A stretch of 14,608 bases of DNA from Bacteroidota bacterium. GTDB taxonomy: Bacteria; Bacteroidota; Bacteroidia; Bacteroidales; Cfx3-03. Below the pieces are notes generated by a model, which saw only the letters and a program-made list of their open reading frames with translations, did not search any database and was not told where the DNA came from. The DNA lies in assembly GCA_030706265.1 (NCBI GenBank), contig JAUZOX010000029.1, positions 1-14,608 on the forward strand, written 5' to 3'. Shown here in pieces: positions 6,178 through 13,620 of this stretch. The translations under genes and the position numbers were made by a program. Positions within the stretch are counted from its first letter, which is position 1. The number at the start of each line of letters is the position of its first letter.

Positions 6178-6850
6178 GAAAATGAATGAAGAAACAGCTT
6201 TAGCAGTCGCGGAATTTTTATTGCAAATTAAAGCAATAAAATTGGATGTTAATAAACCATTTACCTGGGCATCCGGATTAAAATCTCCAATTTATTGCGA
6301 TAATAGAAAGACACTCTCCTTTCCAAAAATAAGAACATACATCCGGCAGGAGTTTGTAAAACTTATTAATGAGGCATATGGTCCAATGGATTTAGTGGTT
6401 GGAGTTGCAACCGGGGCTATAGCACAAGGAGTTTTGGTGGCTCAGGATCTTGGATTGCCATTTGCCTATGTTCGATCCACGAAGAAAGAACATGGCCTTG
6501 AAAATAAAATTGAAGGCGTTGTTGAATCCGGACAAAATGTTATTGTTGTTGAAGATTTAGTTTCGACAGGACAAAGTAGTCTCGATGCTGTCAAAGCTTT
6601 ACGTGATTTTGGTTGCAATGTAAAGGGAATGGTTGCAATTTTCACTTATAACCTAAAAATTGCCGAAGAAAACTTCAAAGCTATGGATTGCTCTTTGAAC
6701 ACCTTGACCGATTATGATCATTTGATAAAAAAAGCCTTAGAACAGGATTACATAAAAGATTTTGATTTAAAATCACTGATAGAGTGGAGAGAAAATCCAC
6801 AGGAATGGGGAGAAAAATTTAATATTTCGAAGCCCAATATTACATTATAG
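6176..6850 (+). CDS. pyrE: Orotate phosphoribosyltransferase
   Basis: PyrE transfers phosphoribose from PRPP to orotate, giving OMP in de novo pyrimidine synthesis. With the ATG at 6176 the protein has 224 residues. It shows FTWASG and PIYCDNRKTLSFP near the N-terminus, the flexible catalytic loop RSTKKEHGLENKIEG (about 100-114), and the PRPP-binding motif VIVVEDLVSTGQSS (122-135). Starts at 6176 (MKMNEE) or 6182 (MNEE) both fit; an upstream TTG at 6161 would place five unlikely residues in front and overlap the promoter box. It runs divergently from the Nudix gene and is followed after 53 bp by the SRPBCC gene, with no strong terminator between. Confidence 0.96.
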   Translation: MKMNEETALAVAEFLLQIKAIKLDVNKPFTWASGLKSPIYCDNRKTLSFPKIRTYIRQEFVKLINEAYGPMDLVVGVATGAIAQGVLVAQDLGLPFAYVRSTKKEHGLENKIEGVVESGQNVIVVEDLVSTGQSSLDAVKALRDFGCNVKGMVAIFTYNLKIAEENFKAMDCSLNTLTDYDHLIKKALEQDYIKDFDLKSLIEWRENPQEWGEKFNISKPNITL

Positions 6851-6903
6851 CTCACGAAAAAGCGTTTTAAAAAAGTTTGGCACTGCTATTCAATTGACTA
6901 AAA

Positions 6904-7305
6904 ATGAAAAGATTCGAGAGTAAACGGGTAAATCTAAAGGCTTCTGCACAAACTGTGTTTGCCTTTTTAAGTGACATGTCGAACCTGGGTAAGTTTATGC
7001 CTGAACAAGTCACAAACTGGCAGGCCACTGCAGATACCTGCTCGTTTACAATTCAGAATATGACTACTTTGAGCATGAAGATAGCTGAGCGGGTTCCCTT
7101 TGAACGAATTGATGTCACTTCTACCGGCAAAACACCATTCCATTTTACGCTTCAACTATTTTTGCTACCGAAAGAAAACGATAATTCGGAAGCTTATTTC
7201 GTCTTAAATGCCGATTTGAATCCCGTCTTTAGTATGATGGCTTCAAAGCCACTTCAAAATTTAGTAGAATTAATGGCTTCGAACCTGGAACAGTATTATT
7301 CCTGA
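6904..7305 (+). CDS. SRPBCC/START-like ligand-binding family protein
   Basis: A 133-residue soluble protein with the helix-grip pattern of the SRPBCC (polyketide cyclase/START-like) superfamily: an opening strand with KRVNLKASAQTVFAFLSDMSNLGKF at about 7-31, several central beta strands, and a long C-terminal helix (from about SKPLQNLVELMASNLEQY). Such proteins bind hydrophobic ligands in a cavity; no specific substrate or catalytic residue can be named. The gene follows pyrE by 53 bp and meets birA tail to tail with a 33-bp gap, so it is probably carried on the pyrE transcript. A pyrE-SRPBCC-birA neighbourhood is familiar from other Bacteroidota. Confidence 0.85.
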   Translation: MKRFESKRVNLKASAQTVFAFLSDMSNLGKFMPEQVTNWQATADTCSFTIQNMTTLSMKIAERVPFERIDVTSTGKTPFHFTLQLFLLPKENDNSEAYFVLNADLNPVFSMMASKPLQNLVELMASNLEQYYS

Positions 7306-7338
7306 TCATTCTGAAATGGCTTTTATGAAAAGACGCTA

Positions 7339-8097
7339 TTACAGACAATAAACTACTTCTTTCATTCCGCAATTGTAGATATCCCCTTCGACGCTTTCTA
7401 ATTTTAATTGTCCATAATTTGTAATTCCCACTATTCGGGCATGCACGCTTTTTTCTTGAACGATGAAATCGTGCCATTCATCAAAACGATAAAGCAAAGA
7501 AAGGTAATCGGATTCTATTTTTGCATAGTATTTGCTTTTCAACTGATTGTATCTTATATTAATGAAAGAACAGAGACCGAGTAAACTCTGCCTTAAATCA
7601 TAGTTTATTCCGCTTATTTGCTTCAATGAGACCGGATTTGGGGCACCACTAAGAAACGACTCCTGATTAACGTTTAAACCTATTCCTACAATACTCTCGG
7701 ATAATTTGTTTCCAATAATACTGTTCTGGATAAGCGTTCCACATAATTTCCGGTCACCGATATAAATATCATTGGGCCACTTTATTTTAATGTTCCCATC
7801 CAAAGGCAGAAGCGTTTTGACAAAATCTGTAATTCCTAAAGATATTATCTCGGTTAGTCTGAATTGTTCAGCGGGATCAAGAAAATCAGGATAAAGAATA
7901 ATACTGAATGTCAAGTTTTTATTTGCTTCGCTTTCCCAGACATTTTGATCCATTCCCTTCCCTTGAGTCTGCTCGCATGCAATTATGACAGTACCTTCAA
8001 TTTGTTTTCCGGAATGTAGCAAATTGGCAGCATAGGAATTAGTAGATGTAGTCTGCTCAAGTTCAATGATATGGCTACCGATCATAAGTTTATTCAT
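7339..8097 (-). CDS. birA: Biotin--[acetyl-CoA-carboxylase] ligase, catalytic type
   Basis: BirA activates biotin with ATP and attaches it to the biotin carboxyl carrier protein, needed for fatty-acid synthesis. The 252 residues start straight at the catalytic domain with no N-terminal DNA-binding helix-turn-helix, so it is a non-repressor ligase. Visible motifs are TTSTNSYA (16-23), KWPND (106-110), DRKLCGTLIQ (115-124) with the conserved Lys117, and GIGLNVN (138-144). The biotin-adenylate loop, usually GRGRxG or GRGQxG, reads GKGMDQN (46-52), an unusual version. The start at 8097 (MNKLM) is chosen because it sits 18 nt after a good -7 box; Met5 is the alternative. Confidence 0.94.
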   Translation of the reverse strand: MNKLMIGSHIIELEQTTSTNSYAANLLHSGKQIEGTVIIACEQTQGKGMDQNVWESEANKNLTFSIILYPDFLDPAEQFRLTEIISLGITDFVKTLLPLDGNIKIKWPNDIYIGDRKLCGTLIQNSIIGNKLSESIVGIGLNVNQESFLSGAPNPVSLKQISGINYDLRQSLLGLCSFINIRYNQLKSKYYAKIESDYLSLLYRFDEWHDFIVQEKSVHARIVGITNYGQLKLESVEGDIYNCGMKEVVYCL

Positions 8098-8115
8098 TTG
8101 GTTATTTCCTTAATG

Positions 8116-8123
8116 CAAAATTA
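8116..8123 (-). promoter_or_regulatory. -7 box of birA
   Basis: On the minus strand TAATTTTG, followed by CAT, matches TAnnTTTG and ends 18 nt before the birA ATG. No clear TTG lies at the usual upstream spacing. The divergent rsfS promoter lies about 120 bp away on the other strand. Confidence 0.6.
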
Positions 8124-8241
8124 TAAACTAAAGTTGGTATAAATCTTGTAAAAGAGGATCTGTTGGTATAGAAATGATTAACAGTGAAATAATTTTTTTG
8201 TACAACATATTGATTTTAGGCATCAGCCAATAATATAAGTA

Positions 8242-8271
8242 TTTTGGGGTTGCTTATTTTGTTTAACTTTG
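8242..8271 (+). promoter_or_regulatory. Promoter of the rsfS-ftsH cluster
   Basis: TTTTG (8242-8246) followed by a 17-nt spacer and TAACTTTG (8264-8271) fits the Bacteroidota -33/-7 pattern, though the spacer is slightly short. The box ends 25 nt before the rsfS ATG. No other strong promoter is apparent in the short gaps of the cluster, so it may serve all six genes. Confidence 0.65.
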
Positions 8272-8296
8272 TAAATTGATTTTGTAAAATTTAAGA

Positions 8297-8752
8297 ATGA
8301 TTAAAAAAGCAACAGAAAAGTCTGAAACGGCTATGTTGGCCGACATTGTGATCAACGCTATATACGAAAAAAAAGGCGAGAATGTTGTTAAGATTGACAT
8401 GCGTCCTATCAATAGCCCTATTGCAGATTTTTTCATCGTCTGCCAGGGCAGTAATCGTACACAAGTTGAAGCGATTGTCGATTCGATATACGAACAAGTC
8501 AAAAAAGCAATTGGCATCTACCCTTCACATGTGGAAGGGCGTGAGAATGCGGAATGGATGCTCGTCGATTATTTCGATGTAGTGGTTCATGTTTTTCAGC
8601 CCGAGACACGTGGATTTTATAAGCTGGAAAGCCTGTGGGCCGATGCCGACATCACTGAAGTGCCAGCGCCTGCTCCAGTCCTAAAAACCCAAAAGGTTTC
8701 TTCAAAAAAAGCGGCTACTTCTGTCAACAAATCTAACAAAACGAACTTATAA
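8297..8752 (+). CDS. rsfS: Ribosomal silencing factor RsfS (Iojap family)
   Basis: RsfS binds ribosomal protein uL14 on the large subunit and blocks joining of the subunits when nutrients are scarce. The 151-residue protein carries the family core DFFIVCQGSNRTQVEAI (44-60), GRENAEWMLVDYFDVVVHVF (81-100) and TRGFYKLESLW (104-114). After about residue 119 there is a 30-residue Pro/Ala then Lys/Ser-rich tail that lies outside the core domain and looks disordered. The gene precedes ftsH by 31 bp, an order common in Bacteroidota, and its promoter lies 25 bp upstream. Confidence 0.95.
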   Translation: MIKKATEKSETAMLADIVINAIYEKKGENVVKIDMRPINSPIADFFIVCQGSNRTQVEAIVDSIYEQVKKAIGIYPSHVEGRENAEWMLVDYFDVVVHVFQPETRGFYKLESLWADADITEVPAPAPVLKTQKVSSKKAATSVNKSNKTNL

Positions 8753-8783
8753 CTGTTACCCGATAAATAAAACTGCACCACAT

Positions 8784-10898
8784 ATGGCAGACGACAATAA
8801 CAAACCCCCTCTTATCCCGGGAAGTAACGGAAAAATTCCCAAACCCAAGTTTAGTTTTTACTGGATTTACATCCTGCTGATAGGTGTTTTTCTGGCGATG
8901 ACTTTTTTTAACTTTAATGGTTCGACGAAAAAGATCGATGAAGCAAGGTTAAGAAAGTTGATTTCTGAACAATATGTCGAAAAAATTCAAGCGGTCAATA
9001 AGGATTATGCCCGGATTTATATTAAGAAAGATAAACTAAGTCTTCCTGAATTCAAAGATGTTCAAAATAACAGGAGTTTCAGTGGCGATGCACCTCAATA
9101 TACTTTCCAGTTTTCGACACCTGAATCTTTTGAAAAATTGGTTTCTGAAGAACAGGTCAAAAGAGATGCCAAAGGTGACCCCATAATTGAAAACGGGAGG
9201 CCTGTAATAGTTGAAAATCCTGTTTATATTGAAAACGTTAGCGAGCGCAATTGGGGAAGTGACTTCTTAGGATTGGTATTTCCAATTTTATTACTGGTTG
9301 TGGCCTGGTTTTTTATCATGAGAATGATGAACCGGGGCTCAGGTGGTGGTGGTCAGATATTCAATATTGGAAAATCAAAAGCCCAGTTATTTGATAAAGA
9401 TACCATGGTTACCATTAATTTTAATGATGTTGCCGGACTGCAGGAGGCAAAAGTTGAAATCATGGAAATCGTTGATTTTTTGAAAAGCCCTTTGAAATAC
9501 ACTCAATTGGGTGGTAAAATTCCAAAAGGGGCATTACTCGTTGGCCCTCCCGGTACAGGTAAAACATTACTGGCAAAGGCTGTTGCCGGTGAAGCCAAAG
9601 TACCGTTTTTCTCACTTTCGGGGTCCGACTTCGTCGAAATGTTTGTGGGTGTCGGAGCAAGCAGAGTAAGAGACTTGTTTAAACAGGCGAAAGAAAAAGC
9701 TCCTTGTATCATTTTTATTGATGAAATTGATGCCATTGGCCGTGCTCGTGGCCGTAATTCATTTACCGGTGGCAATGATGAACGTGAAAACACGCTCAAC
9801 CAATTGCTTACTGAAATGGATGGTTTTTCAAGTAACAATGGCGTTATCATTCTTGCTGCAACTAACCGCGCTGATATTTTGGACAGGGCATTATTACGGG
9901 CAGGACGGTTTGATAGACAAATTCATGTAGAATTACCGGACCTTGAAGAACGTAAAGCAATCTTTTTGGTTCACATGCGTGGACTCAAATATGATGTTGA
10001 AGGTATTAACGTTGAATTTCTCTCAAAACAGACACCCGGCTTTTCAGGAGCTGATATTGCCAATGTATGCAATGAAGCTGCGCTTATTGCTGCACGCAAG
10101 GAAAAAGAGACTATCGAGAAGCAAGACTTTATTGATGCCATTGATCGAATTGTAGGCGGACTGGAGAAAAGAAATAAAATCATTTCAAAGCACGAAAAAG
10201 AGGTTATCGCTTATCACGAATCAGGACACGCTGCTGTCAGTTGGTTGCTTGAACATGGACATCCATTGGTAAAAGTAACGATTGTACCGCGTGGCAAATC
10301 GCTGGGTGCAGCTTGGTATTTACCTGAAGAACGACAGATTACGACTTTTGATCAGATGTTTGATGAGATTTCATCAGCTCTGGGAGGTCGTGCTGCAGAA
10401 GAAATTTTCTTTGGAAAAATCTCAACCGGAGCTTTAAGTGATCTGGAAAAAATCACAAAACAAGCTTTTTCAATGGTGGTCTATTTTGGTTTAAACGATA
10501 AGATCGGCAACTTGAGCTTTTATGATTCGACAGGACAACAGGAATACTCCTTTACCAAACCTTATAGCGAAAAAACAGCCGAAACTATTGATAGCGAAAT
10601 AAGTAAACTGGTCGAATCAGCATATGCCCGTGCGAAAACCATCCTGCTTGAAAACAAGAATAAAGTGGAAAAACTTGCACAACAGTTGCTGACAAAAGAG
10701 GTTATTTATCGCGAGGACCTTGAAAACATTTTCGGTGTTCGCCCATTCCAGGAAGAAAAACTAATTCTTGAAAATGGGAATAATCAGGATGCAGAGGCCA
10801 AAGAGGCACCTGCAATTCCTGAATCAATTCCTGACGACAAAGGAACCGAATCAGAAAGCAAATCGGAAACCGAATCTCAATCACAAACAAAAGAATAA
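8784..10898 (+). CDS. ftsH: ATP-dependent zinc metalloprotease FtsH
   Basis: FtsH is a membrane-anchored hexameric AAA+ protease that removes misfolded membrane proteins and some regulators. The 704-residue protein has transmembrane segments at about 25-44 and 161-182 flanking a periplasmic domain. Next come a Gly-rich linker, Walker A GPPGTGKT (254-261), the pore loop FVGVG (287-291), Walker B IIFIDEID (309-316), the second region of homology with ATNR and LRAGRFDR (359-378), and the zinc site HESGH (478-482). Asp553 in GALSD is the likely third zinc ligand. The extreme C-terminus from about 665 is acidic and Ser/Gln-rich, probably disordered. All catalytic residues are intact. It lies 12 bp before the LUD gene. 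Confidence 0.98.
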   Translation: MADDNNKPPLIPGSNGKIPKPKFSFYWIYILLIGVFLAMTFFNFNGSTKKIDEARLRKLISEQYVEKIQAVNKDYARIYIKKDKLSLPEFKDVQNNRSFSGDAPQYTFQFSTPESFEKLVSEEQVKRDAKGDPIIENGRPVIVENPVYIENVSERNWGSDFLGLVFPILLLVVAWFFIMRMMNRGSGGGGQIFNIGKSKAQLFDKDTMVTINFNDVAGLQEAKVEIMEIVDFLKSPLKYTQLGGKIPKGALLVGPPGTGKTLLAKAVAGEAKVPFFSLSGSDFVEMFVGVGASRVRDLFKQAKEKAPCIIFIDEIDAIGRARGRNSFTGGNDERENTLNQLLTEMDGFSSNNGVIILAATNRADILDRALLRAGRFDRQIHVELPDLEERKAIFLVHMRGLKYDVEGINVEFLSKQTPGFSGADIANVCNEAALIAARKEKETIEKQDFIDAIDRIVGGLEKRNKIISKHEKEVIAYHESGHAAVSWLLEHGHPLVKVTIVPRGKSLGAAWYLPEERQITTFDQMFDEISSALGGRAAEEIFFGKISTGALSDLEKITKQAFSMVVYFGLNDKIGNLSFYDSTGQQEYSFTKPYSEKTAETIDSEISKLVESAYARAKTILLENKNKVEKLAQQLLTKEVIYREDLENIFGVRPFQEEKLILENGNNQDAEAKEAPAIPESIPDDKGTESESKSETESQSQTKE

Positions 10899-10910
10899 AT
10901 TGCATAACAA

Positions 10911-11576
10911 ATGGAAGAAACAACCTCCAAGGAAAAAATGCTGAAAAGTATCCGGAATGCGTTAATTCATAAATCTATTCATCCATACCCTGGTGTAGAT
11001 TTAGAATCTTCTGTTTATGCACATTCAAATGATACGCTCGATCTGACTTTTGCCGAAGAGTTTACCAAAGCAAACGGACAGTTTGTTTATTGCGAAGATG
11101 TCATGGCGTTAGTGGACAACCTGAAGATTATGGCTCATGAAAAAAAATGGACTAACATCTTCAGCTTTGATAATCAACTATCTAAAGTACTCGAAGCAGC
11201 CGAAATAGTGCATTCGTCAAAAGATGAAGATTTTGAGAGCCTAAAGGTTGCGGTCACTTTTTGCGAGAGTCTAATTGCACGATTAGGTTCAATACTCATT
11301 TCGTCCCGGCAAACTGCAGGTCGCAGATTAAACATCTATCCGGAAATCCATGTCGTTGTGGCAATGTCATCACAGATAATGCCCGATATCCGGGATGCAA
11401 TGAAAACGATCAGGGAGAAATATTCAGGCAGACTGCCTTCGCTGATTAGTTTGATTACAGGACCAAGCCGTACCGCAGGAATTGAAGCTTCACTTGTACC
11501 CGGAGGTCAGGGACCACGTGAAGTATTTGTATTTCTGGTCGATGACACACCGATGAAATCTAATGATGAACAGTGA
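10911..11576 (+). CDS. LUD domain protein (LutC/YkgG-like)
   Basis: A 221-residue soluble protein of the LUD family, whose best-known members (LutC, LutB) take part in lactate utilisation. The core runs from about residue 50 to 210 and ends with the signature TGPSRTAGIEASLV (183-196) and GGQGPREVFVFLVDD (198-212). Usual relatives have TADIE, GxHGP and HV at these places, so an Asp and two His positions appear changed. No lutA or lutB gene is nearby; its place between ftsH and DUF2007 is an orphan setting common in Bacteroidota, so a lactate role should not be assumed. Its 3' end overlaps the next gene by 14 bp. Confidence 0.85.
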   Translation: MEETTSKEKMLKSIRNALIHKSIHPYPGVDLESSVYAHSNDTLDLTFAEEFTKANGQFVYCEDVMALVDNLKIMAHEKKWTNIFSFDNQLSKVLEAAEIVHSSKDEDFESLKVAVTFCESLIARLGSILISSRQTAGRRLNIYPEIHVVVAMSSQIMPDIRDAMKTIREKYSGRLPSLISLITGPSRTAGIEASLVPGGQGPREVFVFLVDDTPMKSNDEQ

Positions 11577-11775
11577 TAATTGGGTCAAAGTCTTTAGCTC
11601 TTCGAAAGCATACCTTGTTGAAATAGCACAAGGCGTTTTGGAGGAGGAAGGAATTGAGAGTGTTATCATAAATCAAATTGATTCTGCCTATTTATTTGGC
11701 GAATGTGAACTTTATGTCAAAAATGAAGATGCATTCAATGCATTACAAATTATAAGTAAAATTGAAAGTGAATAA
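11563..11775 (+). CDS. DUF2007 family small protein
   Basis: A 70-residue soluble protein matching DUF2007 (a family labelled putative signal-transducing): DNWVKVFSSSKAYLVEIAQG followed by a segment where EEEGIESVI leads into the second strand, then ELYVKNEDAFNALQII. The fold is a small alpha/beta domain; its role is not known to me. Two adjacent ATGs at 11563 and 11566 overlap the LUD stop by 14 or 11 bp. Its own end overlaps cdsA, so it is translationally coupled on both sides. Its place before cdsA suggests, but does not prove, a link to membrane functions. Confidence 0.85.
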   Translation: MMNSDNWVKVFSSSKAYLVEIAQGVLEEEGIESVIINQIDSAYLFGECELYVKNEDAFNALQIISKIESE

Positions 11776-12577
11776 TTTTATATTACGTACAATCACAGGT
11801 ATCGTTTTCGTTAGTTTAATCATTTCGTCGATCGTATTTAGTCCATTATTTTTTGCTGTTCTTTTTTTTTGTATAACGCTTTTAGGCCTCCACGAGTTTT
11901 TTAAGTTATTGCAAAACGGCGGGAAAGCACCTCAGAATGGTTGGGGATTGGTCTTGGGAGGACTTTCTTTTGCGGGGCTCACTGCAGTCGCACATGATTG
12001 GATGAATGTCAAGTATCTGCTTGCATTAATTCCATTGATGACGATCGTATTCATTTCTGAACTTTACAGAAAAAAGCCATTCCCCTTCGAGAACATTGCT
12101 TTAACATTATTGGGAGCCATTTATATTGCCTTACCATTTGGTTTATTAAATTTTTTCTACCTTCCGGGTAAAAGTTATGCTTTCATCCTTCTGCTTGGAT
12201 ATTTCATCATCTTGTGGATTAATGATACGTTTGCATACTTATTTGGCATGACATTTGGAAAACATCGTTTATTTGAACGCATCTCACCAAAGAAATCGTG
12301 GGAAGGAAGCATTGGCGGAGCTTTAACAAGTATCATTGCTGCAGGCTTGCTGGCTTATTTCACTGATTCGTTACCCTTTATTCATTGGATAGCAATTGCA
12401 GCAATTATTGTGGTCAGCGGTACACTGGGCGATTTAGTTGAATCCATGTTAAAAAGGAGTCTCAACTGCAAAGACTCCGGAACGATTTTGCCGGGACATG
12501 GTGGCATACTCGATCGATTTGATGCTGTTTTGATTTCAGCCCCTTTAATTTTTGTTTATATTCAATTGGTTAATTAA
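11762..12577 (+). CDS. cdsA: Phosphatidate cytidylyltransferase (CDP-diacylglycerol synthase)
   Basis: CdsA makes CDP-diacylglycerol from phosphatidate and CTP, the precursor of all major phospholipids. The 271-residue protein is an integral membrane enzyme with about seven or eight hydrophobic segments. It carries the family signature at residues 228-252: S-x-L-KR, four residues, KDSG, then PGHGGILDR. The frame has no ATG before codon 81, so the start must be TTG (11762) or GTG (11768). GTG gives a protein beginning MNNFILRTITG, which resembles relatives and may be the true start. It overlaps DUF2007 by 14 or 8 bp and lies 8 bp before psd, the next lipid gene. Confidence 0.95.
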   Translation: MKVNNFILRTITGIVFVSLIISSIVFSPLFFAVLFFCITLLGLHEFFKLLQNGGKAPQNGWGLVLGGLSFAGLTAVAHDWMNVKYLLALIPLMTIVFISELYRKKPFPFENIALTLLGAIYIALPFGLLNFFYLPGKSYAFILLLGYFIILWINDTFAYLFGMTFGKHRLFERISPKKSWEGSIGGALTSIIAAGLLAYFTDSLPFIHWIAIAAIIVVSGTLGDLVESMLKRSLNCKDSGTILPGHGGILDRFDAVLISAPLIFVYIQLVN

Positions 12578-12585
12578 CAAGCAAA

Positions 12586-13242
12586 ATGAAAATTCATAAA
12601 GAAGGATATCAAATTATTCTTTGGACATTCATCGTTTTAGCAATTATTGCTACGGCCTCCACGCTACTTTTATCGGAATTATTAATTCTTAAATATGGAA
12701 TATTGCTCGTATGTGCGGGCCTCTTTATTTTTATCGTAAGATTCTTCCGTTACCCGCAACGAAAAATAAGTTTAGGAAGTGAAAATATTCTTTGCCCGGC
12801 AGACGGAAAGGTTGTAGCCATCGAAGAAGTCGAAGAAAAGGAATTCTTCAAAGAGAAACGGAGACAGGTGTCCGTTTTTATGTCGCCCAATAATGTTCAT
12901 GTAAACTTCTTTCCGATAGCGGGCAAAGTGGTTTATTCAAAATATCATCCGGGCAAATATCTCGTTGCCTGGCACCCCAAATCGAGCGAAGAAAATGAAC
13001 GGACAACAGTAGTTATTCAGGGTGAAAATAACCATGCCATATTGATGCGCCAGATTGCAGGAGCAGTTGCACGCCGTATTGTATGTTATGCCAAAGAAAA
13101 TCAAACTGCTGCACAAGGTGGAGAGATGGGTTTTATAAAATTTGGCTCCCGGGTAGATCTGTTTCTCCCCTTAGATGCAAAGGTTGAGGTGAAGATTGGG
13201 CAAAAAGTTATTGGAAGAACAACTATTATTGCCAGATTTTAA
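12586..13242 (+). CDS. psd: Phosphatidylserine decarboxylase, short (archaeal-like) type
   Basis: This enzyme decarboxylates phosphatidylserine to phosphatidylethanolamine. The 218-residue proenzyme begins with two hydrophobic segments (about 10-29 and 32-52) that anchor it in the membrane. Probable active-site residues are Asp73 in PADGKV and His105 in NNVHVNFFP. The self-cleavage site is Gly187-Ser188 in FIKFGSRVDLFLP; Ser188 would become the pyruvoyl group of the small alpha subunit. It follows cdsA by 8 bp in the same operon. A phosphatidylserine synthase gene, often next in Bacteroidota, is not in the window. I see no strong terminator after it. Confidence 0.95.
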   Translation: MKIHKEGYQIILWTFIVLAIIATASTLLLSELLILKYGILLVCAGLFIFIVRFFRYPQRKISLGSENILCPADGKVVAIEEVEEKEFFKEKRRQVSVFMSPNNVHVNFFPIAGKVVYSKYHPGKYLVAWHPKSSEENERTTVVIQGENNHAILMRQIAGAVARRIVCYAKENQTAAQGGEMGFIKFGSRVDLFLPLDAKVEVKIGQKVIGRTTIIARF

Positions 13243-13270
13243 CAGTCTGATCAATAAATTACTATTTTTA

Positions 13271-13299
13271 TTGCATTCTTTACAAGAATTATAAATTTG
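13271..13299 (+). promoter_or_regulatory. Promoter of the small Cys-rich gene
   Basis: TTG (13271-13273), an 18-nt spacer and TAAATTTG (13292-13299) fit the Bacteroidota -33/-7 pattern and repeat the arrangement before the TPR gene. The box ends 30 nt before the ATG at 13330, so the gene can be expressed independently of psd. Confidence 0.75.
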
Positions 13300-13302
13300 T
13301 CT

Positions 13303-13320
13303 TATTAAACAGGTTTAATA
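13303..13320. promoter_or_regulatory. Dyad at the transcription start (possible operator)
   Basis: TATTAAAC-AG-GTTTAATA is a perfect 8-bp inverted repeat around 2 bp. It begins 4 bp after the -7 box, so it covers the predicted transcription start and lies within the leader. The position suits a repressor operator; a weak RNA hairpin is the alternative. Confidence 0.5.
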
Positions 13321-13329
13321 TTGGTCAAT

Positions 13330-13566
13330 ATGAAAAAAATAAGTTTATTACTATCCATGCTTGCTTTTGTTAGCTTTGTGGCAATTACACCGGCTACCGC
13401 TCAAAATGCAACTCCTAAGAAAAACGCAACAGCCCAGGCTGCTAATCCAAAGGCTAAAAAAGCTTGTTGTGCAGATCCAAAAACATGCAAGTGCAAAATG
13501 GCTAAAGATGGCAAGCCCTGTTCTGCAATGAAAAAAGCAGCAACTCCCGCCCCCAAGGCAAAGTAA
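13330..13566 (+). CDS. Small secreted Cys/Lys-rich protein
   Basis: A 78-residue precursor whose first 24 residues form a clean signal peptide (MKKISLLLSMLAF, cleavage near ATA-Q). The mature part, about 54 residues, is rich in Lys, Ala and Pro and has five cysteines (46, 47, 53, 55, 64) in ACCADPKTCKCK and KPCSAM, with Met at 57 and 67. Spacing of the Cys pairs (CC, CxC) suggests metal binding in the envelope, but this is inference and I do not recognise the family. The ATG at 13330 is chosen over an in-frame TTG at 13321 because the signal peptide begins there. It has its own promoter, a dyad in the leader and a strong terminator. Confidence 0.8.
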   Translation: MKKISLLLSMLAFVSFVAITPATAQNATPKKNATAQAANPKAKKACCADPKTCKCKMAKDGKPCSAMKKAATPAPKAK

Positions 13567-13588
13567 TGTCGTTGCTTATCCAAAATTG

Positions 13589-13620
13589 AAGCCACCTTTT
13601 GGGTGGCTTTTTTATTTTAT
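13589..13620 (+). terminator. Intrinsic terminator of the small Cys-rich gene
   Basis: AAGCCACC (13589-13596) and GGTGGCTT (13602-13609) form a perfect 8-bp stem with loop TTTTG, followed by a T-rich tract TTTTATTTTAT. It lies 22 bp after the stop codon. It touches the 3' end of the convergent HAD gene; on the minus strand the stem is not followed by a T run, though a short one (TTTT) occurs, so it works mainly in the plus direction. Confidence 0.93.

Noticed and set aside
7319..7333. CTTTT-ATG-AAAAG between the SRPBCC gene and birA
   Set aside because: Five weak pairs and no T tract; not enough for a terminator.
8263..8517. Minus-strand open frames opposite rsfS
   Set aside because: They mirror the conserved RsfS coding frame and cover its promoter; no independent support.
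9460..9850. Long open frames antisense to ftsH
   Set aside because: They are shadows of a strongly conserved gene whose motifs are all on the plus strand; no start signals or protein features of their own.
13252..13273. Inverted repeat CAATAAA/TTTATTG after psd
   Set aside because: AT-only weak stem of 7 bp with no following T run, and it overlaps the -33 element of the next promoter; not a convincing terminator.
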